NCBI RefSeq assembly: GCF_032854445.1 | Contig: NC_088295.1 | Span: forward strand, 41,217,385-41,281,384 | Origin: Liolophura sinensis | Lineage: Eukaryota > Mollusca > Polyplacophora > Chitonida > Chitonidae | DNA: 64,000 nt | Direction: 5' to 3' | In this document: positions 1 to 14,500 of the stretch, piece after piece | Layout of the letters: every line of letters begins with the position of its first letter | Position numbering within the stretch: position 1 is the stretch's first letter | Made by a program: the position numbers and the translations under genes | Notes under the pieces: generated by a model | Told to the model about the DNA's origin: nothing | Database searches by the model: none | The model's input: the letters and a program-made list of their open reading frames with translations, nothing else

Positions 1-191
1 GAGTGTTGCATTAAGTATATAAATATTCTGGACTAGTCAAACTGGTGAATAACTGAACTGATTTTTTAAAATTAAAAATTAATACAATATACAAAAACCA
101 CATGAAATAGGTGCACAATGTATGTATTATAGGGCTAGTTTCTCAGTTCTGTTGTCATGTCTAAACTGTAATCTGTTTTATTACCTCAAAG

Positions 192-3100
192 TGCCAGGGA
201 AGAATCTTCAGACAGACCAGATGTGCTAGGTAGAGAGGATGAGGATGAAGAGAGGCTGTCAGACCTGGCTCCTGAAGATGATGATGATGGGGAAGATTTT
301 GATGAAGATGAAGTGTTAGTCATAATATTACTATTATAAATATCAGATAGTACTTATATTGGGAAGGTTGAAATAACGTAATCATGATCATAAACAAACT
401 ACTTTAATACAATGTTTAGTCTATTTTATGTAGGCATTAACTTCACTGACTTATACTAGGTGAAGAACCAGTCAGTCATCACATGTTTTGGAGAAACTGA
501 AGAATTGAATCACTTGTGTTTTGACATTTATTTATTGACGTTTATTTCCTAATTGTTTTTTAGTTGTTTGATTGTCATGTAAGTCTTTAGGTGATTGCAG
601 AATTTGTTGTCTCTAGCAATGAATAAGTACCTGTGTCATAACTAATGGATGTTGCATGTTTCTGAATTAAAGTAATGATCTGGAAGAGCGGGAATTACAG
701 TGGAAGGATCCATCCACCAAAAATGCAGTCCCTCCACATTCCTTAACCGTCACACATGTCAACCATACACAGGATTTGCTGGTAAGGAAGCTGTTTAGCC
801 AAAACTCTTGAATAACAATAATCAGATATGTACATAAATATATCTTGTTAACATTCATCATAGGAGTGTTTATGATATCCATAACAAAAATACCCACCTT
901 CTCATTTTGTAGGACAACGTTTAAGGAGTAAGGACATTTATTTAATATTAGCAAAATATAAATTTTTACTCCATTAGAAATGAAATCATGAAATCTTAAA
1001 ACTGGTTGCAGAAATTGCTGTTTTCTTCAAATTGCAATCTTTCTTGAATTATTTAAAAAAGGCATGGTATACGCATGCACAATTCATTCATGTGAAAAAA
1101 TTAAAGAGTAAAGGACTTTGCATGATGTAAACAAAAGCTATATATATTTCCTGTCTTTGAATGTGAAGTTATTTTATCAAAACCTGTTATTTGATTTACT
1201 TTTGTGATATGCAGCGTGTGCAGCATTTGTCAGCTGTTAGTGCAGAAGACCAGAGTACAGAAGAGTGGTTGCAAACCCATAGCATAGAGTTCCAAAAGTT
1301 ATCCTTGAAGGACTTGGTGGACAAGGGCAAGATTGGAAAGTGAGTCTTAAATCTTTTTTACTCACTAGAATTTACAAACTAGGCTCACTTAATGTGAGCT
1401 TATTCAGTTTTGTTCTATAGAACACCAGGGTATCAGCAGTAAAAATGTAAAATCCTAAAAATTCATGAGACCACACACAATAAAATAGGACATGTCTGAA
1501 ACTATTTACTGACAGTATATTTCATGGAAGTGTTGCACATTCAGCTGTTTCAGAATGTGTAAAGCCTTGCTGGGCTGATTCAGTGTGTCTAAAGCTTAGT
1601 TGACCTGTTTCAGAGTGTGTAAAGCTTTTTGAGCTGTTTCAGAGTGTGTAAAGATTGTTGAGCTGTTTCAGAGTGTGTAAAGCTTGTTGAGCTGTTTCAG
1701 TGTGTGTAAAGCTTGTTGAGCTGTTTCAGAGAGTGTAAAGATTGTTGAGCTGTTTCAGAGTGTGTAAAGATTGTTGAGCTGTTTCAGTGTGTGTAAAGCT
1801 TGTTGAGCTGTTTCAGAGTGTGTAAAGATTGTTGAGCTGTTTCAGAGTGTGTAAAGATTGTTGAGCTGTTTCAGAGTGTGTAAAGCTTGTAGAGCTGTTT
1901 CAGTGTGTGTAAAGCTTGTTGAGCTGTTTCAGAGAGTGTAAAGATTGTTGAGCTGTTTCAGAGTGTGTAAAGCTTGTTGAGCTGTTTCAGTGTGTGTAAA
2001 GCTTTTTGAGCTGTTTCAGAGTGTGTAAAGATTGTTGAGCTGTTTCAGAGTGTGTGAAACTTGTTGAGCTGTTTCAGGGTGTGTAAAGCTTGTTGGGGTC
2101 AGAGTGTGTAAAGATTGTTGAGCTGTTTCAGAGTGTGTAAAGCTTGTTGAGCTGTTTCATAGTGTGTAAAGCTATGCTCGCTGTCATCTCCATGGCTTCT
2201 TATCTCTCCTATTTTCAGTCCCCAACCAGACACCGTAGATGGAAAGGTCAAACAGTGTATACAGTTTGAAGCTTATGATGTCAATGAATTTGAATACAAA
2301 CTTCATGTGTAAGTACATATATTAGAGATAAAATCTCAATGGTAATTTTTCTGTCCAATTCAGATTAACATGGAAGTGTAGCAGAACAGTATAAATAAGT
2401 AGTGTTCTTTTAGGAAAACGCATGAGTGGGCAAATATGATAAATCAAAATAGTATTCAGAAGTTCTCACGTTTTAAAAATTACAGAACAGTTATGATTTT
2501 AAATACAGTGTGATACATGTACTGTCTTTATTTGATGTAAGATGTGAAGCATGTTCATCATATGTCTCATTTTTAGGGCTATTGAAACGTATACCAAGCG
2601 CATCAAATGGCTTCTCCAAGGCAGCAGAAGGGTATGATTGAAAAATATAAATTCATTAATAACTTATTTATTTATTCATTTGATTGGTGTTTTATGTCAT
2701 ACTCAAGAACATTTCACTTATAGGCGACAGTTAGCATTTTTGTGGTTTTAAACCAGACAGAGCCTTCAGGGGAAACCCATGACCATCCACAGGCTGGTGG
2801 CAGATGCCATTTCTAGCTGGGAATGATTCTGTACAGCCAGTTCAGTCCCTCTGCATGCTGTCAATCTTGAATACTACTTGCATAATATTGAACTTATAAA
2901 TTTTGGCTTGTAGTAATTTTAATTGGATTTTAGTGCTTAATTCTCAACAATATTTGTAGTCATAGAGTACAGCAAGTTAATTAATTTTGGTGTATATATG
3001 TATCAAATTTTGAATTGCTTGTGGTTATGTAATGTGATAAATTTCTTTTTTTTTTGACTGAAAGGTATTTGGTAACATTAAAGGGGACAAGGTGGCTGTA

Positions 3101-5438
3101 GTTATTGATACATCAGATGCTAACTGCGGCTTTGGACGTCTAACTACATTCCAAGAATCCCTGATAGTAAGTATCATGAATCATCGGTCTGGAGTTTTAT
3201 CACTGCTGTGGCCTACCATCAGTATGTTGGTGAGTTCAAAACAACCAATGGACAAATATGCAAAGAGACTTTTTGTTATATTGTTAAATAGTTTATTTGA
3301 AAAGAAGTCATTTTCTCCTTACAACATTGGATCCACAAAGCTGCCAATATCTACTGCAACATAAAATATTGTAAACAACCTGTATATTTGCAGCATCTCC
3401 TTGATGAGCAAATTTCCAAGAAGAAGTGCCTGTATCTTTTGTCCTTTGGCTCAGAGGTGGATTCTTTATGGAAAGTACCCAGGGATGTTAATGACCGAAT
3501 GTAAGTTCATGATAACCTCACCTTGTTCTTCTGTATACTTAAATCATCAGAATTCATCCTGTTAACATGCCAAGTCCTCCCTGGTTTTCTCCCACCATAA
3601 TGCTGGCTGCCATTGTAAGTGGAATATTCTTCAGTACGGCGTAAAAAACCAATCAAATAAATAAATAAATCAACCTGCTAAGAGTCATATACAGCACACT
3701 TTAGTTATGTGCTGAAATGAAAATTTACTGTTTCCCAATAGGTAAAAAAAACTCTTTTTCTCAATGGCACTGAAATGGAGACCGGAAAAATGTTGGGATG
3801 AGTAAGACATGAACTCATAGCTGATGGCATCTGCCAGTTTCTTTCACTTAATAATTTCTACTGTGGTCAGTTTTAGAACTCGCACGAAATTGGATGGATT
3901 TCGAAATGCTGAGGGCTTATGATCAAACACTTGAAAAAGTAATTCAGGAGACTTCACTTGAATACTCTTCTGATTGCTTGTTTGAAAAAGGTAGACAACC
4001 CAAGCTAGACACAAATAAACAAGAAAAAGATGTTTTGTATGATTTAAACTATTGTAATAATTCTTTTCTCGAAACAGAATTGAGGAGGGTAAGGAGTGGG
4101 TGATGCGTCTACAGGCAGGTGGGGGTTGTAACCTTCTGAAGGCGATGAAGATGGTGATGAACCTGCCAGATGTGGATTCTGTATGTCTGGTTTTGGGAAG
4201 TGTGTATGTAGATTTTAATGTGTAGATTTAATGTCATGTCAGTAGTATTATTCACTATGAAATAATGTGACACTATAATCATATGGAATATAACTAGAAA
4301 TATATGGCTTCCTCTCCGACCATGCATGAGAGGGTCTGTCAGCAACTTGCGGATGGTTGTGCACGTCCCCCGCTCTGCCTGATTTCCTTCCATCATAATG
4401 CTGGCCGCTGTGGTATAAATGAAATATTCTTGAGTTAAGCATAAAATACCAGTCACACCAAAGCGGTTACTGTGAGTTCAAGTCCAGCTCATGCTGTTTT
4501 CCTCTCCTTCTGGCAACCTGCGGATGGTCGTGGGTTTCCTCCAGGTTCTGCTCGGTTTCCTCCTACCATAATGCTGGCCGCCATCAAATAAGTGAAATAT
4601 TCTTGAGTACGGCAGAAAACAATAATCAAATAAATAAATAAATAAATACCAATCAAATAAATAAATAAGTAAATATATGGTACATTTCTAGATAAAATGT
4701 AGCAGTGTGTCAGCTGTAGAGAGCAGCATTACCAGAACGTTAAAGTTAAATATCAGTGTGAAACCAATGTAGCTTACTGTTAAATATGTATTTTAACTGC
4801 TTTATTTAAAACGAAAAAAAAAAAAAAATCACACACATTGGTGGATTCTTGTTTTATTGGAAAGGTAGATTATGGTCAGCAGTACCTTGTCCAGTGACGG
4901 AGCCCTATAGAGTGTGGGTCAGCAACCAGAGGTACAGTTCTACTGATAATTAATGTTGTTGCAGGCCTGATCAGAGTGCTGAGGTGCTGAGTGACTACAT
5001 TCATCAGATGGCAGTCGGCAGAGATATCCCTCTGCATGCTGTGGCTTATGACTGTAACAATCACATGACAAACGTAAGAAAACTGTTAATAAAATCAGTG
5101 GTGACATAATATGAAGACTCATGTTTGTTCTAAGACAGTCCATGTTTGACCTGAATTTTATTGCTTTGTCATTGTGATTGAGCAGATGTATGTAATCATA
5201 TTTATCATTAGTTTATTTGATATTATTTTCCTATCTGATTGCCAAATTAAAAAATGTAGTGCTATCTTAAACTGATGGTTTCCAGATAACCCTTCGTAAC
5301 CTGGCAGAATCTTCCAAGGGGAGGTATCACTGTTACACTGCTACATGTGAGGTGAGTGAGCGAAAATAATTGCCCCTTCCAAAAGAGTGAACATTCTCTT
5401 TCACAAGATATATGTTAAAAATCCTACCAGGAAATTAG

Positions 5439-5505
<67 letters not shown>

Positions 5506-8500
5506 CTGTCAATCAAGACCACAAATTTGACCAATCATAAGCTGCAAGACTGTTGTAAATAGGTTAACCAGATGACTACATATATGGTTACATACGTGAA
5601 ATCTTCTATTATGGAATGATAAGCAACATTGTCCTGAAAAGGCTTCATGAAATGTCAGGTTTGTGGGAACCACTCATTTCTTGGGACTAAAGTATTTTTG
5701 AGCATGTTTTTAGGAAGTAAGTTGAAGTATTAAAGAATTGGTGGCTCACCCTTTTCTCATGTGTAATGATTTACTTAACTGTTCATGACTACTTGTAAGC
5801 TAACATATCAATGCCAAATTCTACTTAAAAGTAAGAGTTTGAGTTTTGAATAATCAGTCTATTCAGATGTTCTGTTCTATGTGGTTGTGAAACACAAACA
5901 TGTTTGGGATTTTCTTTTTAGGAACAAATTTACACAAGTACAGATATCAGCTTGATCTTGAAAGAGATTAAGAAGACACAAGACATCATAAACAAAATTA
6001 AGGAAATGAGGCAAGGCATGATGGGAACAGCTCTGGTCAGCATTATGAATGAGGTAATATCACAACATTGATTGATAGGAATATATGTGCCTGTTTTCCT
6101 GGGTACACCAAAAAATTGTGAAAAAAGTTACATTTATAAAAAAATGATTTTTGTTCTTTTTTTTCTCTCACTAGAATATGTTTTTTGGCAGTGTGTTAAT
6201 TTTTTTGTTTTTCAGTAGCTGATTTGATGCTGCAAATGTATGACCATAACGTGTGGACTGTTTTGTTTAATGTAAAATGATCAACTTATCTGTACGTATT
6301 TATAGGTATATCTCGGTCTGGTTTGTTTTTAAAAACTGATCATCTCTATTCGTTGGGGAGGAATAGTTACATTTATGTTGATCAACTCACATGTTTGTTT
6401 CAGATCAACACCGAGGTATCTAAATTGCCCCAGTCCCGCTTCTTGCCTCGACCCCCTGGTCATGATCAGCCACTCAGGATAGAGACGCCAAAATTCCAGC
6501 CCCGCTCCTCTGTTGACTGGATTAGTCAGCATGGCTTGAAAGGTGAATTTCTAATGTAATACACTCAGAATACAACCAAACTAACAACATTCACTATTGT
6601 ATTTACATGAAAACATTACATTGCAGTGGTGTTTTTGTGTTTATCAATACCTTGTACATTTGTATGTTGTATTTGGAAAATTATCCAGAAATAATATTTG
6701 GAAATATTTCTTTTTTTTTAGCTAAGCGATTGGACCTGTACCAGGTTCTGGCTCCCAATGCCTACTCGTACAAAGAAGAGTTCATACCTGTCATTAGAAA
6801 GGCTGTACAGTCTCAAGTGCATGAGGTAAGACTTTTTTTGTTCCTGTGATTACCCAGCTATATTATACGGTATGAATGCAGACTGTAGAATCACGCTTTG
6901 ATGAGGTAAGACTTTTATTTGTTCCTGTGATTACCCAGCTATATTATACGGTATGAATGCAGACTGTACAATCACGCTTTGATGAGGTAAGACTTTTATT
7001 TGTTCCTGTGATTACCCAGCTATATTATACGGTATGAATGCAGACTGTACAATCACGCTTTGATGAGGTAAGACTTTTATTTGTTCCTGTGAAAATCCAG
7101 CTATATTATACAGTATGAATGCAGACTGTACAATCACGCTTTGATGAGGTAAGACTTTTATTTGTTCCTGTGATTACCCAGCTATATTATACGGTACGAA
7201 TGCAGACGGTACAATCACGCTTTGATGAGGTAAGACTTTTATTTGTTCCTGTGATTACCCAGCTATATTATACGGTATGAATGCAGACTGTACAATCACT
7301 GTTTGATGAGTTAAGACTTTTATTTGTTCCTGTGATTACCCAGCTATATTATACGGTATGAATGCAGACTGTACAATCACTGTTTGATGAGGTAAGACTT
7401 TTATTTGTTCCTGTGATTACCCTGCTATATTATACGGTATGAATGCAGACTGTACAATCACGCTTTGATGAGGTAAGACTTTTATTTGTTCCTGTGATTA
7501 CCCAGCTATATTATACGGTATGAATGCAGACTGTACAATCACGCTTTGATGAGGTAAGACTTTTATTTGTTCCTGTGATTACCCAGCTATATTATACGGT
7601 ATGAATGCAGACTGTACAATCACGCTTTGATGAGGTAAGACTTTTATTTGTTCCTGTGATTACCCAGCTATATTATACGGTATGAATGCAGACTGTACAA
7701 TCACGCTTTGATGAGGTAAGACTTTTATTTGTTCCTGTGATTACCCAGCTATATTATACGGTATGAATGCAGACTGTACAATCACGCTTTGATGAGGTAA
7801 GACTTTTATTTGTTCCTGTGATTACCCTGCTATATTATACGGTATGAATGCAGACTGTACAATCACGCTTTGATGAGGTAAGACTTTTATTTGTTCCTGT
7901 GAAAATCCAGCTATGTTATACGGTATGAATGCAGACTGTACAATGACGTTTTGTCGAGGTAAGACTTTCTATTTGTTCCTGTGATAGCCAACTCTATTAT
8001 GTGGTATTAATGCAGACAGTCACGGTTTGATGAAGTACGACTTTCAATTGTTACTGAGATTCTCCAACTCTATTATGTGGTATAAATACTGACATACATG
8101 TAAGGCTTTCATTTATTTAACTGATTGTCAAAGTTTATCAGGTTGTGCTTTAATTTAATCTCCACTCACAAATTATTAGAAGCTAGAAATGGCATCTAGA
8201 TTAACTAGTCAGTGTACATATGCAAAAATAGGGAAATATTGTTTGGCCTTGGAAAAAGGGAAGTCTTATTATCATCTCGGCCAGGTCACCACATTGTTGT
8301 CTAAGCTGTTGAGAAAGAGATGATATGAGAAAATAAGAAGAATCCAAAAGAAAATATCGTCCTGTACTGTTGAGGTGTAATATATTTTTGGCAGTCATCC
8401 TGGAGTGATGAAATTATAGCAGGCCATATTAACAGGACTCCGCTATGGCTGATTGGCTATTGTTCTGCAAGTATGATGGTGTCATGTGCAAACCCTCTGG

Positions 8501-11500
8501 CAGGATAATTTTCATTGGAAATATTATCTTTTATAACTTGTGTGAAGATTACAGTGCAGTGATGTTTCATGGTGATGTTCAATTGTGCTGTTTGGTATGG
8601 TGTTACAGAAGTCTATGGTACAGTTCACCTGGCATGATGGGTCAGTGAAGAACGTACATGTGGACTTGACTCAACTGTTTGAGTATCAAAAACAACTGGG
8701 AGCAGCTGTCAATCTCTTTGAGAGGCGCATTGACTGGCTGTCCACTTCAAGTAGGAGGATTTTTGGAACAGTAGTAGAGAAAAAGTAAGTAGATTCAATC
8801 CCTCCAAAAAAACATTGCTCACTTTTCACAGCAGGTGTGAGTTGTTTTACTTCTAATTTTAAGTTTGATTTTACAGCTGTTGTCTGTTGACAAATATGCT
8901 GACATTGTAATATTTCAGTGATAGCAGTTTTCACACATTCTTTAACTTCAATTGTTAGCTCACACAGGAAGCTGCAAGTTGTAATGTGTTTTGCTAACAT
9001 TATACACATTCTTTTACTGCATAAATCACAACCATGAATGCTACGATCTTCAGTGCATACATATAGGCACAAATTGTTCTGTAAATACTGACTCCTGTAA
9101 ATCCTGTGCTCTCTTTGTATTTCAGTGTTGTGTTCCTGATTGACCTGTCTGTGTCCAATGTGAAGTATCTGGTTCACATCCAACACTCATTACGGATCCT
9201 CATGGAGCAGCAGGTGGCTAACAAAGAGTACTTTAACATCATTGGGTGAGTGAATGAACAATGGATGTTTCATGGCTATCAGAGGGATTTTGAATCAGGT
9301 GCAGTTTTGACGTATATAGAAATTATAGGAAGACAGATGTGACCTGATGGCTTTTAATGGTGATATTTAATCAGAAGTATTGTCGGGTCATTCAATCATC
9401 TAATTTTGAAAAAAAATTTGATGCTGAAAAACTGTTTTGCCTGAATTTTTGCCCTTGTAATACAAAAATTATAACTTTTGTTACATGTTTTAGGTTTGGA
9501 AGCACAGCCAAGGCCTGGAGACCCACTATGGTTAAACCTACTCCAGAGAACATGCAGGATGCATGGAGGTAAGTTCAGCTGGGATTCAGTAAAAATGTTC
9601 ATTGTTACTTGTGTGGTGAGTAGTGTATTGTAGATATTTTTCTCACAATCCCATGGTTGATTAGCTCCCGGCTTAGAAACTAGTCCCATCAAGCTGGAAG
9701 AAGATATCAAATGAAGATCATTTTAACTTCTCTGCTGTGTATCAGTTTAATTAATTAATTTATGATTAATTTATAGCTAAATGCAAATTGTTTTGAACCC
9801 ATATTTTATTAAAATTATTTGATTGGTGTTTTGCCCATATTTAATTTATTAAATTATTTGATTGGTATTATACACCATAGTCAAGGATATTTTACTTATA
9901 ATATGGCTGCCAACATTATAATGGAAGCAAACTTGGACAAGCGCAGGGAAATCCATAACCATCCGCAAGTTGTCCTGCCTGCATATGACTGGAGAAGAAG
10001 CGAGCATGCTCTGGGCTTGAAACTTATTAAATCATTCGCAATTCTTTATTGTCAAAACAGTTTGGTATTGTTGGTAAAGAATGTTAGAGTTCCCTTGTAT
10101 AAATAACTACTTCAGTATTCCTTTCAGTGGTTTTAGTCAATTTGCTAAGATGTTCTCACAGATAAATTGATGTGCAAACAGTGCCCTCTCTCTTTTAGAT
10201 GGATATTGGACATGCAGTGTGGAGGGAGCAGAAACTTTCTACAGGCGTTCAAGATGGCTGTTGAGAATGATGAAGAAATCAAACATGGAATTCGTAAGTA
10301 GATATATATGTGTAAATGCAGGGACATTTCTTAGAAATAGAAATGAAACTTCTGTAATAACATTTTATTATTGTTAATCAAAAACAAACAAAAATAGGAT
10401 ATTACATGTAAGCACAAGGACTTATATTCTGTGAAGTAAAGGGGTAATAGGGAAACTTTTTAGACTTTTCTGAACATTTTGTCCAGCACATCATAATAAA
10501 AAATAATTTATAATAATTCTTTATTTCAGACACACACAAAGGTTTATATTGGTTACACCATAGAAAGTGTTAACTCAGCTAGCATGTATAGTATCAGGCA
10601 TCCTCTAGGATATATAGTCAAATGCCTTAAAGAAAGATCTTGTGTTGCCAGATGGATGAAACTGTACATTGATATTAATTATTTTAGACACTGATGGTTT
10701 GTAGCTATGTATAACATTTGTACCTTGTTTTATATCTTCTTCATAGATGTACAGGGTATTTACCTGTTCACTAGTGGTGTACCAGATCAACCTCAGGATG
10801 TGGCTGTGTCCTACGTGGAGGAGGCCAGTTCAGGGAAAAGTCTCAAACTTCATTCCATCCTCTTCAATGTGGATGACTATGACTCTAATGGTGCTATCCC
10901 CAGTCGCTATGCCAACATCACAAGGACGGCAGAATGCCTGAGGAATATGGCCCATGCTAGCAGAGGCAGATTCCACTGGTTCAGAGAAACAGGTCAGCCT
11001 GTACATCTATTTATGTATCTCTATGAGCATTTTAATCTTGAATTACAGGGGTGAAAATATAGCATAATACATATAGGTTCCCAATTAAAAAAAAATATAT
11101 ATATGAAACATGTGTTGTGTTTTACTGTGTATCTATCAGTACTGATGCTACATGTTCAAATTCATTTAATTATTAAAATTACTAACCTGGCTTTTTGTTG
11201 ATAAAAGTGCAAAAGTTACCCTATTTTGATTGGCTATACAAGTAATGCATATTTCTAAGCATATTTTGTGAAAAACAAGAAAAGTCGTTACTCTTGCTAT
11301 CTGTCTGGTATAAAATGAAAACACAGGCAGGCGTAATTTTTAAACTTATGACCACTAGTTCAAAATGATCTTTGTGACAGCACAAATGTGTATGTCAGGG
11401 TTCTTGCAGTTTTTCACTTGCAATATTTCATATATGTCACTCTTTATCATTGCAGGAATCATAGAGAGTGATGACATCCAGTCTATTACAGCTGAAATTG

Positions 11501-14500
11501 ACAAATCTGTAAACTTCTCACGCAAGTGTGCCATTCTGGTAGAATCTGTCAAGAAAAAGTACCAGAGGAAATACGTGAGTTGTTGTCAAAACAGTGTGAG
11601 AATTGTTAGAGTTAATGCATTGTATAAAGTGTGTCAGCCGTTAATATATCAAGCAATTGGCTCCTCCCACATCTGTGTGTTGAAACTGATGAAGCCAATT
11701 GGCCAATATCATTCTCTTTATAAGTGTAAAAATAATGTAAGCACATAAGTGAAGCATAATCGTTGTCTTGTTTTGTATTTTATTTTGAAATCATGATATC
11801 AAGGTATGGATACATTTTGATTGACAGCCTGAGTATGAGAGGGAGGAGCTTCAGGCCCTGCCCACCTACCAGAGAACTAAACCATTACCAGGCCCAAGAC
11901 CCTCCTCAGCTAAAATGGTGAGTCTCCATTAAATCTTGCTGCAATGTGCATGTACATTTATACATTCAATCAAGTGATTCTTATTTACCACGTATCTGAT
12001 GCTTAATGACATATCTCCAATGTTTATTTTCAGTCTGTGTCAGGTAAGGACAGAACACGGGCTTTAGGTTGGAGACCAAGTAGTGCCTCTCAGGCCAAGG
12101 AGAAAGTACCTGTCCGTGAGTATATGTACTATGATTTCTGTTAGATGCTGACTATAGTTGTTTGTGGATGGGATAAGGTATGAGAGAACACATTACCCAC
12201 CTGGACAGCATTATGGATAATTTGCTCACCCACGTGCTTTTTGGTATGGATACTTCTCAGACAGGTCATATATTGATGTTCCTAATTGATCAAATCTGTT
12301 AATTTCAAGTAAAAAGTTATGATTAAATTAAACATTTGGATAAAGGCAGGGATATGAGAAAAAATGTATAAATATAATAGTGTTTCTTGAAGTTAAACAT
12401 TTTTATGCAGGGTGCTTGTAGTTTTGTCAGTCATATTACAAAACCTATGCAAGGTTCCTGAGATTTATTATCACTCTTGACAGATAATGAAAATGGGAAA
12501 GGTGGAAATTCCTTGCGATATCCTTTGCTTTGTACAACTGCTATTATTTTTAGCTCCAGGATCATCAAAGCTCTACAAACCATCTTCTGCTAGAGACCCT
12601 ATGCAGCGTGTGAGACCTCTGGGCAGAGTCACCACCTCCAGCTTCTTCCTGGAGGAGAAAAACTTTGTTACAGGTGAGTAAAGAGATAGTTATACCTATG
12701 AAGGCCTAGATCTCTGCATGCTACAATTTGCAACCATGGGTGATAGCATGAAATTGGATGTGCTATTTTCATATGATTTGCCATCAAAGTGTCCCGTTTG
12801 CAATTTTACAGATTACTTTATCTTGATGCTTTTGAAAAAATATTTAAAAAAAAACAAAAATACTCATTGGTCAGTTGCCTCTATTAAAGTAAAATACTGT
12901 AATTCTTCTTATTTTTGGACATCTGGTCTGCTTTTTTATCCAATACAGATGGAATTGTAACAGGGATGTGCTGTTCATCTTTCCTCACATTTCTAGTCCA
13001 TTTTATGAACAGTATATCCATTTCTACTTATCTGAATAAAAAATGGTGAGAAATTTAGTTTATAGCTTTCAGCACTAACTGTACTCTAATTTGTCCTAAA
13101 AATATGAAGAATTACCCTTTTATGGGAAAGCATGAGAATGAAATCAAGCGAAAGAATGAAAATGGACAATATCCAGTCTATGTGTCTCTGCAGTGACCCA
13201 TCCTCCTTGTACTGAAAAAGTTGATTTGTGAAATTTTCAGGCCAGAATGTAGGGTCTGTGATCAAGAAATATCCAGGTTCGAAGTCTGTGCGCAAGGCCA
13301 TCAGACAACCAACCCTGCCCACATCCGAGGATGTAATGACCACAAAAGAGGTGGGTACATACATACAATATTTTGTGACATAAAATATTAGAAACTGTAC
13401 CTCTTTACACTCCAAATGAAGCTGACAGGAATGTTCTGGTACTGTATTAGAGAACTTTTACCTCTTTTCTGGTAGAGCTACACAATAACTTTTTGCAGTA
13501 AAATTTCTGTATATTCTGAAGTGGTTGGTTCAGTTTATTGTGTTTGGTTTTTGAGTTAATGTTTCATCCTGGAGATCTTCTGCACATGTATTTCCTGGGG
13601 TACATGTAGGTGTTGGAAAAGAAGCAAATTTCAAGTTCATTCAGCAATAACTGCATGAAAAGAAAATAATAATATTACAATGTGACTGTTACATTTTGGT
13701 TAAGTTTGTTAGCCTTTCAAACCTTATTTATTTGAGCTGTAAGAATCAGGAGATATCCATATAAATCAAATGTAGTTCAGTTGACTGTAAGAGTGATGTG
13801 TATCTCCAGGCAACTGTGTTGATAATTATCTCCTCTTAATTGCAGTGGATGAGGCTATACAGTTTGAACAAGTTGAAGTTAGATCTGAACAGACTGGTGT
13901 CAGGACCAGATTGTCGTCATGCTGAGAAAAACGTCAAACCCTTACACAAAAACATATCAGCCAAGTGAGTAGTAAATTGTGATTATGAAATACTAGATTG
14001 ACACAAAACTGTGCTTTATTGCAAGGACATAATGGTACGACCTTATATTAGCAACACATGAGCCAAACTGTCGTGATTTGTTAACTATTAAAGTCACATG
14101 CTATAAACCTCTTTAGATGGGCCAATATTTTACTGTCATGTGGGCAAGGTCAAATTGGCTCAATGTCCATCATCACATTTAAATCAGATTAACATGTTTA
14201 TTCGACAAATGATGTTATATAAACATGCAGATAGCCATTTCTCTAGGTATGTGTAACATGTGGCTCAGTTGGTTGTGGCAATGTGGTCACTGTGAGTTCA
14301 AGTCCAGCTCATGCTGGCTTCCTCTCCGGCCCTGCGTGGGAAGGTTTGGCAGCAACCTGTGGATGGTTGTGTGTTTCTCCCGGGCTCTGCTCGGTTTTCT
14401 CACCATAATGCTGGCCGCTATCATATAAGTGAAATATTTTTGAGTCGGCGCAAAACACCACTCAAATACATAAATAAATAAATTAATACATGTACCGTAA

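Noticed and set aside
1541-2173. CRISPR-like regular repeats
   Set aside because: Units are contiguous 29-bp repeats without unique spacers, inside an intron of an animal gene.
14258-14310. Possible tRNA gene (A and B boxes)
   Set aside because: The boxes are followed by the SINE body, not by an acceptor stem; the same holds for the heads near 16606, 53998, 56960 and 59376 and the second-family head near 26420.
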